Shown: positions 34,300-46,697 of the stretch, piece after piece | Position numbering within the stretch: position 1 is the first letter of the stretch | Layout: each line of letters opens with the position of its first letter | Translations under genes and position numbers: made by a program | Source of the DNA: Daldinia sp. FL1419 | Taxonomy: Eukaryota > Ascomycota > Sordariomycetes > Xylariales > Hypoxylaceae | Assembly (NCBI GenBank): GCA_025201765.1 | Contig: MU623347.1 | Span: forward strand, 186,001-250,000 | Reading direction: 5' to 3' | DNA: 64,000 nucleotides | The notes under the pieces: model-generated | Told to the model about the DNA's origin: nothing | The model's input: the letters and a program-made list of their open reading frames with translations, nothing else | Database searches by the model: none

Positions 34300-36257
34300 T
34301 TTTCATGATATCGTCAGACGCGCCGGTATATTCCTTCTATTCCGCAAACCGCATGCGGAGACGGAATGGGCACATTTGCAATGCGGTACATAGATTTCAC
34401 GGACTCATATTCTGTTGTTTTTTTTTCACGTTCTCAATCGAGTTACGCAAGGTCTTTTCTTTTTAGTTGGCATTTCGACACTTCCCTCGACATACTCCTT
34501 TCTACGGCATACCCGACTTCCAGCCTTCAATCTGGATCGGCAGATACGAGTTCTATGAGTTAGGACTCTGGCATACGATAGATGGCATCTGTCTTTATTT
34601 CGGCTGCTCTCCTCACAACTTGATACCCATAGAAGAATGCGAGGGGGCATATGCGAGCAGCTACGTGAGACGTTTGGAGGTCAAACTCGTACTTTGACCA
34701 AGCACCCCTCGGGGATATTCATCACTTAGAGTAGTGCCGCGCTAGAGACGCGGCGACACCTTACGACGATGACGATCTTCCGCTTCGATGTACCCCGTAT
34801 TTGCCTTTTGGAAGCCGGCCGAGATTATTTCTCGTTTTCCCATAGAATGGGGTAGTGCGTTTTCGCATGGCCGTGGAATTGTGTTGATAGCATATTCATT
34901 CATAGACAAAAGTGGATTTCTCGGCTCTCTGGTTGGTAGGGCTCTTATTCAAGAAGGCTCGCCATAGCGAGGGAACCAAATAGAGGGCAATGAACATAGA
35001 ATGGTAATCTTCGGTGGATCGAGCAACAAAAAACGGCGTCTCGGTGAGCAGGCATAGGCTCCAGGTCTCTCCAAAATAGGGAGAGCAGTAGTTCTGGAAT
35101 CTGCTCTGACGATAAGGACATAGGGAATTATTTTAGATTCCATCTGCCACCAATGGTAGTGCTGTCGCAGACATTGGCTGAGACGCTTTTCAGGCCCTTT
35201 GAGGTTCTTCGCGCTGTGGTGGTCCATTAAAGGATCCATCTACGACGGACTGAGAACTTCCAAATAAAAAAAAGTTCCTCCTTACTTTCAACTAGCAATG
35301 CATTGTGAAATGATCCGTTACGTTCCCTAGTGACGTGTAATATATACTTGATTATCATCATCCCTTAAGCAACTAATCTTATCTGATTACTACGGCAAGG
35401 GAGAGTGCAATAGATGTATAAAATGAGCCAGGCCAAAAAAGTGGCATTAGATAGGGGCTCCACGATGAGTCCCTCTTTACTCATTCTCCCTATCCTAAAT
35501 TCGAACCCCCCATCGTATCGTAGTTCTCACGAGGCTTTGCATACCTCAGCGCATCAGCAATCCCAGAGTTTAACTGGCGCTGTTGGTTAAAGTACCCTCC
35601 TTCTGTCTGCGTTGTTGTTGAGCTTAACCTCTTGTGGCGCTATATTGTGGCTAGTGCCAGTCGACCCTTACCTTCCATAGGTACCTACATTACTAATGGA
35701 TGTACGTATAAGTGAGATAGTGCGACGACCCACCGCAATGCAGCATTTAATTGACGAAGTAGGCAGGCTACGTACAATACAATACAATACGATACCTACC
35801 GCACGTATTGTACCTATACCTACCAGACTGCTAAAGCAACCGGCGCCCAGTTAACTTTTAGGTATGCAAGGTACCTACATACCTCTGAAGAAGGTGACGC
35901 GACGTGAGCAGGTACGGCGTGAGCACTTTGATTCCAACACACTTTTTTTTTTTCTCTTTCGTCTTCCTTTTCTTTCGCACTTTCAATCCATCAACTTATC
36001 AACTTATCAACTTTCATCATCCCCTGTACCGTAAGGCTTTGTCATTTCCATCTCAACATGTCAATTCGATGATGCCTTAACGATAATCTGGCAACCCTTG
36101 CCTTAATTGAAGGCACTCTTCTTCTTTCTTTACATTCTTTAAACCTTTACCATAAAACTTGTCGCCAACTATCGTCGTTGAAAATCGACATACATCGTCC
36201 TCTCATTTCTCTATCAACACAACGTATCCTACGACGCTTCAATCGTACGAATTTGCG
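34300..36257. other. Spacer DED1 / IES1
   Basis: Left part is the DED1 3' UTR. A 96-codon minus-strand frame (34949-35239) with an ATG start has no recognisable features, and I do not call it a gene. TACCTA/GTACCTAC words are dense at 35670-35890. The last 200 bases are pyrimidine rich and are probably the IES1 leader. Confidence 0.5.
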
Positions 36258-38360
36258 ATGGCTTCAAGGGACGCAACCCCAGAGCCAAGCCGCTGGTCGC
36301 GCGCATCTAGTGCAGCCCCGAGAGATAGCACGCCCGGCGATAACCTCGAAACCAGTATTATTAGATCCGAATCTGGGCATAGCAGCAAACGGCCCAAGAC
36401 TAAGTCCACCGGCGGCGCAGCTGCATCATCATTCTCTACGGTCGGGAAAATTAGGCATTTGAAAAAGGAAGACGGAGAGCCGCTATGGCGAAGAGATATT
36501 CAATATGATTTTCTCAGAGCTGTCTTTGATGATGATAGAAAGGTATTTACCAACAGCTACGAACCTATAGGGGACGGCAAGGAGAAGCAGAGCTTTGCCG
36601 ACCTATATATCGACACGATGGCTAGAAGTAGCAAGACGAGCAAAGTTCTTCGAGATAAACTGCTTAGTGACAGGGAGGCTGCGAAGAGCATGGCTATGGT
36701 ATGCTTGCTGGTCAACGTGGGTCGAATGAACACGACACTAAACTGTAACGTCATTCCCACCACTTATCCGTATAATTTTCCCTAATACTATGTTTTAGTC
36801 TTCCCCGAAATGCGAGCCCAACTCCGAACATATCACGCTATCCCGTCTTTGCAGGCTCACCAAGACGCGTCCGCTTACAAACAGCTTCAAGATGCGCCTA
36901 GGTTGAAGTCTATCTTGAAGGGCGCCGCTGAGGATCGACCCGAACCACATGAACTCGGGGAATTCAAAGGAAAAGACCCGCCTCGGTCGAACCCAGTGAA
37001 CCTAATCTTCCTTATATGTCAGCAAGCATCCTACATTGCGGACTTACACTTTCCCCCTGGAGGTGAATTCCACGACCTAATTATGAAGACAAACTATACT
37101 AGCAAATCTCGTGCGAGAGCATTTCTATGGCTAATGTGGTTCTATCTTGAGTCAGACTTCACTGAGGAAGGCTGCGAGGAGAATCCCTTTGGCCCCGGCG
37201 TCGACTATGGCACAGAAGTTGCAAACCAGGGCGTTCCACGGATGGAAGAAATGACGCCAGATGAGGAAGATCGCGAGAATATTGACCCACACGAAGAGAT
37301 TGACTTCGGTCGTGAGAAGCAGAATCACAGGGCTAAAATCATAGCAGCCGATCAAGCCTACCTAGCAGACCATCAGAACAAGCGTGGGTCTCGAGGACGG
37401 GCTATAGCTGATGAAGGACCAACTGCTGCCATCCTCCCTCGAATACGCCCGTCTAAGCATGAGTCGGATATGGATAGCACACGATCCACTCCGCCACCGC
37501 GAGCCTTGTCCCGCCTTGGTATTAACAGTACTGGACGGCGGGGTGGGGCGCCCTTGAGGAACTTGATATTCGACGGCTCATCACCTGCTGGACCAGGATC
37601 CCATGTTATCGAAGGAATAGTTCCTCGAAAGCCGCGGCCTCCCACAGCTCATCAGCTAGCAGTAGAACGAAACCGGAGCCAACGAGTCGAGCATATCCTC
37701 GGCCGTGGGTTACGGAAGCAGCATCACCGTGCGCGAAAGGTGCGTCGACAGGAAGGCGCAATCATACGTGCCAAGCACCGCCTAGCCGCCATGAAGGATG
37801 CTCTCATAGACAGCGACGAAGAGGAGTACATGATATCGCACAGGGATAAACACGTCTTCATAGACCGAGGTTTTGGTGGTCTCTGTCAACTTCATCAGGA
37901 AGACGATGACTTTGGTGAAGAGTTCGCCTCGTATGCGGCGGCACTAAGGAGAACAGATCGTCGACTTAGACGCTGGGACGGTCGACCCGAAATAGGCGTT
38001 GTGCCAACGACCAAGAAACGCCAAGCAGGACCACCATCCGATTATGCCTCACCAGAAATACATATGGAACATGACAGGAACGGCAGTCCAGAGAAGGCAA
38101 ATACAACCAAAGCCAAGGAAAATGGCAACACTAATGGTGATGTGGCAATGGAAGATGCAGATGATTTAGATCCTATGGATAAGGAACTCCTAGGCATCGG
38201 CAGCGGTGGAGAAGAGGGCGAGGGTGAAGGAGAGGGTGAAGGTGAAGGAGAAGGAGAAGGTGAAGGTGAAGGCGAGGGCAAGGATGATTCTGAGGATATC
38301 GATAACATCGGTAAGGCGTTACTTGGACTTGACGGTTCGGACGGCACGGATAGCTCGTAG
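36258..38360 (+). CDS. IES1: INO80 complex subunit Ies1
   Basis: Fungus-specific subunit of the INO80 chromatin remodeller. Exons 36258-36744 and 36799-38360 total 2049 bases (682 aa). The conserved core begins around WRRDIQYDFLRAVF and continues through MARSSKTSKVLRDKL and VCLLVNVGRMNTTLNFFPEM (across the intron). RTYHAIPSLQ, LIFLICQQASYIADLHFPPG and the hallmark WLMWFYLESDFTEEGCEENP follow. The C-terminal half is disordered and charged, with a run of about 12 Gly-Glu dipeptides near 38216-38278 and an acidic end. The ATG at 36258 was chosen because the frame upstream opens only at a TTG. The intron was placed at donor GTAACG because it rebuilds the conserved block. Ies1 is poorly characterised biochemically; its role is assigned by family. 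Confidence 0.85.
38213..38279. repeat. GAGGGTGAAGGA-like hexamer repeat encoding Gly-Glu
   Basis: Imperfect GGN-GAR tandem repeat inside the IES1 coding region. It stays in frame and encodes alternating Gly and Glu. Confidence 0.9.
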
Positions 38361-38718
38361 TGCTCTTGCAGCAGGCGAATATTCCATCTCAGCATGATTG
38401 ATCCATCGCCGATAAGACTTTACTGTTGTTAATTCTACGTCTTCGGTGGGCTTGGCAAAGCCTAGCCGGGAAAAGACGCTTGTACACCTAGGAGATTACG
38501 GAAAAGGATGGCTATTAGGGGTGGCTTAGGTGAAAGTGACAAACAGTGCGCTTGTGATAAATGATAATACGCGAGATTTTAAAAAACGACGATAAAAACA
38601 GGTATATAACCGATCAACTTCTCTGTCAAGAACTTTTAATACGAGTGATAAGTTACAACGCTCGAGATATAAATAGAGCAATGCTATTTGGAAGGGCTAT
38701 GAGTACCTAGGTAGGTAG
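38361..38718. other. Spacer IES1 / ankyrin pseudogene
   Basis: Convergent spacer. Nothing recognised beyond the IES1 3' flank. Confidence 0.45.
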
Positions 38719-39818
38719 CTAGCCATTAAATATATTAGTAAAATGGTACGTCTCTATCTTGTCAACGAGATGTTTTAGTAAAACTTCGAAGCTCTCGCTT
38801 TGCTTGTTCCGGGCGGCATGATGAAAAGGATAATCGTCTGCCACGAGCAGGTTACCCCCTTGAGACCAAGACGCATCTAGAAATGCAGGCACTATGGATT
38901 CGAGGCTCGGTTTGGTTACAACCTTCTCGAGCACACTGCGCTCCATCTTATCAGAGTTGATTCCCTGACCGACAAGCCAGGTCGCAATTTTCAGCAATTT
39001 TCAGCCCAGACCGATCGATCGCCAGAGATAATATCCTCGAGCCACCACCCACGAGAAAATCGTGCTTCTGGCATAAAGTAAACAAACCCCCAAAAGTATC
39101 AACATCTCCGCACCATGCTCTATCAGAAGTTGTACCTTGGGTAGAGAGTCTCCAGCAGCCGCGAGATATAGCGGAGTCCGACCAACGTCATCTGCCGCCG
39201 ACACATCAGACCCACGGACAAGTAGAGTTCTGGTTATCTCTACGGGACCACGAAAAGCATCGATATGTGGTGGCAGGAGACCCCCCTCCGATACCGACTC
39301 TTCAATGGTCAGCAAACCCTCGGCGAGGTAGAAGTTGAAACAGTCCACACCTTGATAAGAGGCCCTGGAAACATGGTAGTTAGACCAGACAGGATCCTTT
39401 CCGTCTCACCCTATCCCGTTCACGTCGATACCCCGTTGGATGAGGGCTTTGATCAGTCATAGGATACTAGTAGCATTTGTCCGTGGCAAGCCTATGAAGA
39501 AGAGATTGCTAGCGGAGCTCGAAGTGAACAAGGAGATTTCACGTTTACCGAAAATATCGAATACTCGTCTGAAATCGCCGCGGGCCGAAATATGGATTGA
39601 GAGTTTGTCATTCTTATTCTCTCTATTCGGGTCGCATTTCATATCTAGTAGAAGCTCCAATACACCAAGAGCCGCATGTTGTATGGCTATGTGTAGTAGT
39701 GTATTTCCGTCGGGGTCAAAAAATCTATTGCCTTGATTCGTTCGTCAGCTAAACATTGTTTTGCGGCCTCGAGCTCATTATTGCAAACAACCCGAGTAGT
39801 CAGGGCCTCTGTAGACAT
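38719..39818 (-). pseudogene. Decayed ankyrin-repeat gene
   Basis: Minus-strand remains of an ankyrin-repeat protein. The probable ATG is at 39818 (MSTEALTTRV). Ankyrin-like blocks are readable in order: DGNTLLHIAIQHAALGVLELLL, ALIQRGIDVN, LLVRGSDVSAADDVGRTPLYLAAA and VQLLIEHGA, then a C-terminal segment with FHHAARNKQSESFEVLLKHL ending at 38719. A 47-base intron (donor GTGAGA, branch CTAAC, acceptor TTTCCAG) joins two blocks in phase. The frame is broken at three places: an A/T homopolymer near 39718-39723 that is one base short; a duplicated 2-bp unit at 39105-39108; and a perfect 10-bp tandem duplication at 38985-39004. Ignoring each lesion resumes the ankyrin frame. Molecular role unknown; ankyrin proteins of this type are often variable accessory genes in fungi. 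Confidence 0.65.
38985..39004. repeat. Perfect 10-bp tandem duplication breaking the ankyrin frame
   Basis: CAATTTTCAG occurs twice back to back. One copy fewer would restore the frame across this point in the ankyrin relic. Confidence 0.9.
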
Positions 39819-42166
39819 GGTGATGCTCGAATATAGGTACAATAGAATCGTGCTAAATAAATGAGAAATTTAAGGATACCGCAAGTTGCCACAGAGCAGC
39901 GCTTATTTCTTAAAGGCCATTTCGCCCCTTCGGAAGCTCTCCTTTATAATCTCGACAGCGATCGAAGAGGTTATTCACACTTTGAATAAAGACGAGGAAC
40001 TCAGTTTTGCTAGGCATAACTATGCCCGGATTCGAGAAGTTCTAGGACAGCGTGGAAATCTTGCAGTTCTACGATGAGTATAACGAAGTTTACAACGATA
40101 AAACAAACCCGATTCTATATAGCTGTGTGGCGTTGCGGCTCCCGCTTCCATCGTATGGATCTTCGCGTAGTTCAACTAGATTTCAGGCAACAACAAAACG
40201 ATACGTATTTTAGAGGCATAGGATCCAGGTTAATTACTTAATCAGAACCTACCTAGTAAGAGGACATGTTGTCATTTGTAATGGTTCTCGCAACATGGGT
40301 ATACGAAACAACAATTACGTATAACTATCTCGGTCGGTCAGGCGTCAAGTTGTATTATAAATCCGCAATCAACAAAACGCTTAACCTAGTCATTAGAGGT
40401 TTACTAACTATGTGAGAACTAGTCCCGACTTTGCAGTAGTACGAGCCTAGGCCTTTCGGGATGGACTTGCTGGTTCGGGACCGTTGACGGACACGGCGCA
40501 ATTAGGGCGTCCGAAGTGGCGGGTCCGATAAAGCTTAATTTCTTGTTCCTCAGATGCGAATTGCTAGGTTAACAGGTACCTATGTATATTTATACTAGTA
40601 ATAAGTACCTACCTACCTAAGCAACTAAGGATGAATTAATTGATAGTGTTGTCATGTTTTACCGGAGACTTTTGAAAAGACAACTCAGGGATTTAGGTAA
40701 CTAGGTTGAATAATACTAAAAAAAAAAAAAAAAAAATTTTTAAATTTTTTTTTCCCATGTTGATAATTACCGTTGGCCCGATGAAGTTCTAAAGTTTCAA
40801 AGTCGGGATTCGGATTAGTACGGGACGGAATTGAAGACCGGATAAGGTTAATTTATATTAGCCAGGAGTTTACGGAAATTATGAATTCTCCTTCGTCCCG
40901 ACGGTGACTCGTGCGAGAGAAGAACAACAACAACAACAACATAACTGGTAGTTCTCGTTCAAGGCAAGACAAAGATAAGAAAGATAACGAATGATAACAA
41001 TTGCATATGGTATGTATCTTTACCGACATTGTGACTGCATTCCTTTTTCTTTTTCTTTTTTTTTGGTTTCTTCCCGTGGATGCATCAATCATAAAGTCTC
41101 CTATTCGTGGTGCGAGATATGTAAAAGATATCACCATATCTCTTAATACTGTGATTCGTATAGGGGGTTGGTAAACAACTGCCGGGATTGGCTCAACTTG
41201 GTAGCGAGCTCGTACTCAATCCCGAAGGACCGGGTACGGAATCTCGTTGACTTGCCATATAATCGTATTCCTTTGCGGCGAATCGCGAATGAATCGGTGT
41301 ATTGCCTAGTTAGTAGGTCTTATTATTTTTTTTCCAGGGTGCTACTACGCTGGCCTGGCTGGCTACACTAACAAGTATGTAAGTGACTAACTTACTAACC
41401 TAGGTGGGCTGCTAGGTTATCAGTTGACTTACTATGGTAGGTAGCAAGTAATAGGTAGTAGGTACGCATTATAATGGAACCTGGTTTAGCTCTTTCCTGG
41501 TGGAGTAGTTATGCTGGGTGGTATGCTGGTCGTATGTAGGTGCGGCTAGCGGGGCCGATAAATCAAAGCATCATACTAATAAATAAGGTAAGAAGGGTCC
41601 TGAGAAGCCCTGGAGAGGTCCTTCCCAACCTTGCCCGGTTGATTCAAGGAAGGAAAGAAGAAGGGAAAAAAGGGTCGGAAATCTCATTTGACCGTTTCGA
41701 CTATTACTTTCCGTTCAATTCTTTTTACATATACCTACCTTTAAGGTATATAAGGTACCACTTACATAGCTTTCAGGCCTTCAGCCCATCTAGTCTATAC
41801 TATACTGGGTAAATAGTCGTTCAAGTATAACGGCGAAGTTACCGGAGTTAACTCTGATGTGTTGGTAATAGACTTACCAGGACACACCAGACCTCCATCC
41901 CCCATTTTCACTTGCCGCTTATATTACTTTTTACTGCTGCTACTACGTTGCTACCCTATTTCCCCCCAAGATTATCCGCAATTATCGTTTTCTTGCTTCA
42001 TACTCAATAAAAAGAGATCATTTGTTAAAGACTATCTCGAAGACCTTAAACAAGTTTTGGAGGAGAATTGTGTAACAGCTAGGTTCACTTGCACATACTT
42101 GCTATACCTACGTCGCTCTCGCATTGCCTTTGCGAGTAAGTGCCAAGCCACTTTCTTGGCTATAAT
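39819..42166. other. 2.3-kb spacer upstream of the YOR1-type gene
   Basis: No conserved coding region. It contains A/T homopolymers (about 40719-40752), a GC-richer block at 40430-40545, a tRNA-like hairpin at 41181-41255 and TACCTA words at 40570-40625 and 41390-41470. The last 300 bases before the gene lack plus-strand ATGs and may be leader. Confidence 0.5.
41181..41255 (+). other. tRNA-like hairpin, possibly a tRNA relic
   Basis: Contains a D-arm-like stretch GGCTCAACTTGGTAGCGAGC and, 30 bases later, GGGTACGGAATCTC, which resembles a mutated T-arm consensus. The block also forms an 8-bp inverted repeat (CGGGATTG/CAATCCCG). No clean anticodon stem, so not an intact tRNA. Weak call. Confidence 0.2.
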
Positions 42167-45100
42167 ATGGCGAATGAAGCTGAGGATAAGGAAACGAAGC
42201 CCACCGACCCACTTACAGATGTTAATAACACCGCCAACTCTGAGCCGGCCTCGGTCTACGAGGGTTCTGATGACAAGATACGTTCACAAGAGGAACCCGA
42301 CGAGAAGAGACTAGACCGCGAGGAATTAAAACACACCCAGAGCTACGCCACCGATACCAGCGCAGTCACTCGCACAACCTCGAGGGCCTCCGTACCCGTA
42401 ACCAAGAAGCCGTGGTATAAGACACCAAACCCGTTACGATGGGGTTCCATTCCCCCCGTCCCCAAAGAGCGCCAAGTCTCTAGGGAGTATAAAGCTGGCT
42501 TCTTGAGTAAACTGACATTTCAATGGATGGCCCCTTTAATGAATGTAAGGACCCGTGTTGATGTGGCCCGGTTGGTTACAGTGTATTGATAGAACTTTAG
42601 GTTGGGTATAAACGACCCCTGGAACAAGATGACCTTTGGACGGTAAATCCCAACCGGAAAGCCGATAAAATGACGGGTAAGGTGAGAGAATCGTTCGAAA
42701 GGCGAATAAAGAATGGTGACAAGTACCCGCTGCTCTGGGCGCTCCACGAATCTTTCTTCTGGGAGTTCTGGGTTGGTGGTTTCTGCCAACTCTGCTCGTC
42801 CATTCTCCAAGTCATGTCTCCCTTCACCTTACGTTACCTCATCCAATTCGCCCAAGAGGCCTGGGACGCGTCCCAAACTGGCTCGCCGCCGCCAAAAATT
42901 GGTGCAGGAATAGGTCTAGTTATCGGCGTAACGGCCATGCAAATTCTCCAAAGCTTAGGAGTCAACCACTTCATATATCGCGGTATGATGATCGGAGGAC
43001 AGTCGCGCGCCGTCCTGATTAGTCTCATCTTCGAGAAGTCCATGGTTCTCTCTGGCCGAGCGAGGGCTGGAGGCAGCAAGGAGGGCGCTGACAACCCTGA
43101 GAACGATCAAGGGGAGAAAGGAAAAGAAAGTGCAACTAATAAAACAGAGAAATCCAAAAATGACGTAAAAGGAGGCAAACCGGGCATTTCTGGCGACGGT
43201 ACCGGCTGGAGCAATGGAAAGATCGTCAACCTTATGAGCGTCGACACTTACAGGGTCGATCAGGCAAACGCCATGCTTCATATTATATGGACCGCGCCAA
43301 TTTCCTGCCTTATAACTCTTGTCGTCCTTCTGATTAACCTGACGTACAGCGCTCTAGCCGGTTTCGCACTCTTGGTGATCGGTATCCCAGCATTGACCAG
43401 AGCAATTCGCTTGCTATTTAGACGCCGTGCTGTTATTAATAAGATTACGGATCAGCGAGTGAGCCTAACACAAGAGATTCTTCAGTCAGTCCGTTTTGTG
43501 AAGTACTTTGGGTGGGAAGGGGCTTTCCTCGAACGTCTCAAGGATATTCGAACTCGAGAGATCCACGCTATTCAAATCCTCCTAGCGATTCGAAACGCCA
43601 TCAATGCCATCAGCATGTCGCTTCCCATTTATGCCTCCATGCTCTCGTTTATCACCTACTCGCTTACCGACCACGGGCTCCCAGCCGCTCAAGTCTTCTC
43701 ATCCCTCGCGCTTTTCAACGGTTTACGTATGCCCTTGAACTTGCTTCCCTTGGTTATTGGCCAGACGGTAGATGCTTGGTCGTCACTTAAGCGTATTCAA
43801 GATTTCATGCTATCAGAGGAACAGGAGGAAGACGTCGTTCTGAAGCCCGAGGGAAAGAATGCGGTTGAGGTGCACAATGCTAGTTTTACCTGGGAAAGAA
43901 CACCAAACCAAGAATCTGAAAAGTCCGATGGAAAAAAGAAGGGCAAGAAAGGATCTCAGCAAAAGGATACGAAGAAAGCTCCGAAAGCTGGCAACGGTGG
44001 TTCAGAAGAGAGCACCGAGGATACAGCTAGTACGCTTGTTGAGGAACGCGAGCCATTCAAACTCCAGGATTTAAACTTCGAGATTGGTCGAAACGAACTG
44101 GTTGCTGTCATCGGAACTGTTGGAAGCGGGAAGACTTCCTTGCTTGCCGCACTTGCTGGAGAGATGCGGAAAACATCGGGTGAAGTTGTGCTAGGAGCAT
44201 CTCGAGCCTACTGCCCGCAATACGCCTGGATCCAGAACGCGAGTGTCCGGAATAACATTCTCTTCGGTAAGGAGATGGACCGCGAGTGGTACAAGGAGGT
44301 TGTGAAAGCGTAAGTCAAGCTATATCGAGCAATTCTGAGTGACAAAGACTAACTCGTTATAGTTGTGCTCTGCAACAAGATTTGGACATGCTCCCCAACG
44401 GCGACGCTACCGAAATAGGTGAACGAGGCATAACGGTTTCGGGAGGTCAGAAGCAAAGATTGAATATCGCGAAAGCCATCTATTTCGACGCTGATATTAT
44501 ACTCCTGGATGACCCGCTCAGCGCTGTCGATGCTCATGTTGGCCGGCATATCATGGACAACGCTATTTTAGGCCTCCTAAAAGACAAATGTCGTATCCTT
44601 GCCACGCATCAATTGTGGGTTCTTAACCGCTGTGATAGGATCATCTGGATGGATGGCGGTAAAATGCAAGCGATCGACACGTTCGACAATCTGATGGCGA
44701 ACCACCCGGGTTTCAGACAGCTAATGGAGACAACGGCTCTAGAAGAGACGAAAGAGGATATTCCGGCTACCGTCGAAGAAAAGACGGATAATAAGGATAA
44801 GAAGAAAAAGAAGCGAGGCCAAGGGTTGATGCAAGCGGAGGAGCGAGCAGTAGCAAGCGTTCCGTGGTCTGTTTATACCTCATATATCCGAGCTTCTGGA
44901 AGCATTCTCAACGCTCCGCTCATAGTGGCCGTACTATTGCTCTCTCAGGGTGCCAATATCATGACAAGTTTATGGCTCTCATACTGGACATCAGATCGCT
45001 ACGGACTAACGACGGGAGTATATATTGGCATTTACGCCGGCTTGGGCACGTTACAAGCAATACTGATGTTCGCTTTCTCTATCATCTTAGCCATATGCGG

Positions 45101-46697
45101 CACAAACGCTAGCAAAACTCTTCTCGGGCAGGCCGTGACAAAAACTCTTAGAGCGCCGATGTCATTCTTCGACACGACGCCATTGGGCCGTATAACGAAT
45201 CGATTCTCCAGGGACGTCGATGTTATGGATAATAACTTGGCTGATGCGATGAGGATGTATTTCTTGACGCTAGCCATGATCATATCAGTTTTCGCGTTGA
45301 TTATCGCCTTCTTCCACTACTTTGCTATCGCTTTGGTTCCCCTTGCCATTCTCTTCATACTTGCGGCATCGTACTACCGAGCCTCAGCTAGAGAAGTGAA
45401 GCGTTTCGAATCAGTGCTTCGGTCTGTCGTGTTTGCTAAGTTCAGCGAAGGCCTTAGTGGTGTAGCATCTATCCGCGCGTATGGGCTAAAGGACCGTTTC
45501 ATCGGCGATCTTCGAAACGCCATCGATGAGATGAATTCGGCCTACTACCTAACCTTCTCAAACCAGCGGTGGCTATCCGTGCGTCTAGACGCCATCGGAA
45601 ACGCGCTCGTGTTTACCACGGGTATCCTCGTGGTCACATCCCGTTTCGACGTTTCACCGTCGATTGGTGGTCTCGTGCTCTCGTACATCCTATCGATCGT
45701 ACAGATGTTGCAGTTCACGGTAAGGCAGCTAGCCGAGGTGGAAAACGGTATGAACGCGGTGGAACGCCTCCAGTACTACGGCACACAGCTCGAGGAAGAG
45801 GCGCCCGAGCACACGATCGAGGTTCGTCCCACGTGGCCCGAGAAGGGCGAGATCATCTTTGATAACGTCGAGATGCGGTACCGCGAGAACCTGCCCCTGG
45901 TACTTAAGGGTCTGGATATGCACGTTCGCGGTGGTGAGCGGATAGGTATTGTGGGACGTACCGGAGCGGGCAAGAGTTCTATTATGTCAACTCTGTTCCG
46001 CCTGGTCGAGATTTCAGGGGGGCACATATACATCGACGGTCTGGACATTTCCACAGTTGGCCTACACGACCTGCGCTCCCGCCTCGCTATTATCCCTCAG
46101 GATCCAACGCTCTTCCGTGGTACCGTTCGAAGCAACTTGGACCCCTTTAACGAGCATACGGACCTAGACCTATGGTCCGCCCTCCGCAAAGCAGACTTAG
46201 TCCCCGCCGACGCGAATATTGACGATAAGGACCCCTCGCGTATCCATCTTGACAGTGTCGTTGAAGAAGATGGACTGAACTTCTCGCTTGGACAACGGCA
46301 GCTGATGGCGTTAGCACGTGCTTTGGTGAGAGGCTCCCAGATCATTGTGTGCGACGAGGCGACGTCGTCGGTAGACATGGAGACGGACGATAAGATTCAG
46401 AAGACGATGGCGGTTGGGTTTCGCGGCAAGACGCTCTTGTGCATTGCCCATCGGTTGCGTACTATTGTTGGATACGATCGTATTTGCGTTATGGATGCGG
46501 GTAGGATCGCGGAATTGGATGCCCCAATCGCGCTTTGGAGACAAGGAGGCATATTTAGGAGTATGTGCGACAGGAGTGGTATTCGGGAAGAGGACATTAC
46601 CAATGCTACGAGGGGGTTGAGTGGCGAGGTCGAGGATGGAGAGGATAAGGACATGGAGTTAGGAGAGGGGTCGGGGGGGAAGGGTGACGAGGTTTAG
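42167..46697 (+). CDS. YOR1: ABCC-type transporter (Yor1-like multidrug pump)
   Basis: Full-length ABC exporter of the MRP/ABCC family, plasma-membrane Yor1 (oligomycin resistance) subtype, moving organic anions and drugs with ATP. Exons 42167-42544, 42601-44309 and 44363-46697 total 4422 bases (1473 aa); yeast Yor1 is 1477. The cytosolic N-terminus has no TMD0, as in Yor1. TMD1 is followed by NBD1: Walker A GTVGSGKT (631-638), signature VSGGQKQR, Walker B IILLDDPLSAVDAH. A charged linker and TMD2 follow, then NBD2: Walker A GRTGAGKS (1227-1234), degenerate signature FSLGQRQL, Walker B IIVCDEATSSVD. The first Walker B aspartate lacks the following glutamate, the usual ABCC asymmetry. A Lys-rich insertion interrupts TMD1 near 43080-43195, and another lies before NBD1. 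The substrate cannot be read from sequence. Confidence 0.9.

Noticed and set aside
34949..35239. 96-codon minus-strand frame with ATG in the DED1/IES1 spacer
   Set aside because: No recognisable family or promoter evidence; within chance expectation for a 2-kb spacer.
35480..35520. ATTCGAACC on the plus strand, resembling a reverse T-loop
   Set aside because: Flanking stems do not pair and no tRNA body can be folded.
37373..37645. 90-codon minus-strand frame opposite IES1
   Set aside because: Inside a well-supported coding exon and without recognisable features.
43080..43195. Lys/Glu-rich stretch inside TMD1 of the ABC transporter as a possible unspliced intron
   Set aside because: It is in frame, has no good GT/branch/AG set, and charged insertions at this cytosolic loop are common in fungal Yor1 proteins.
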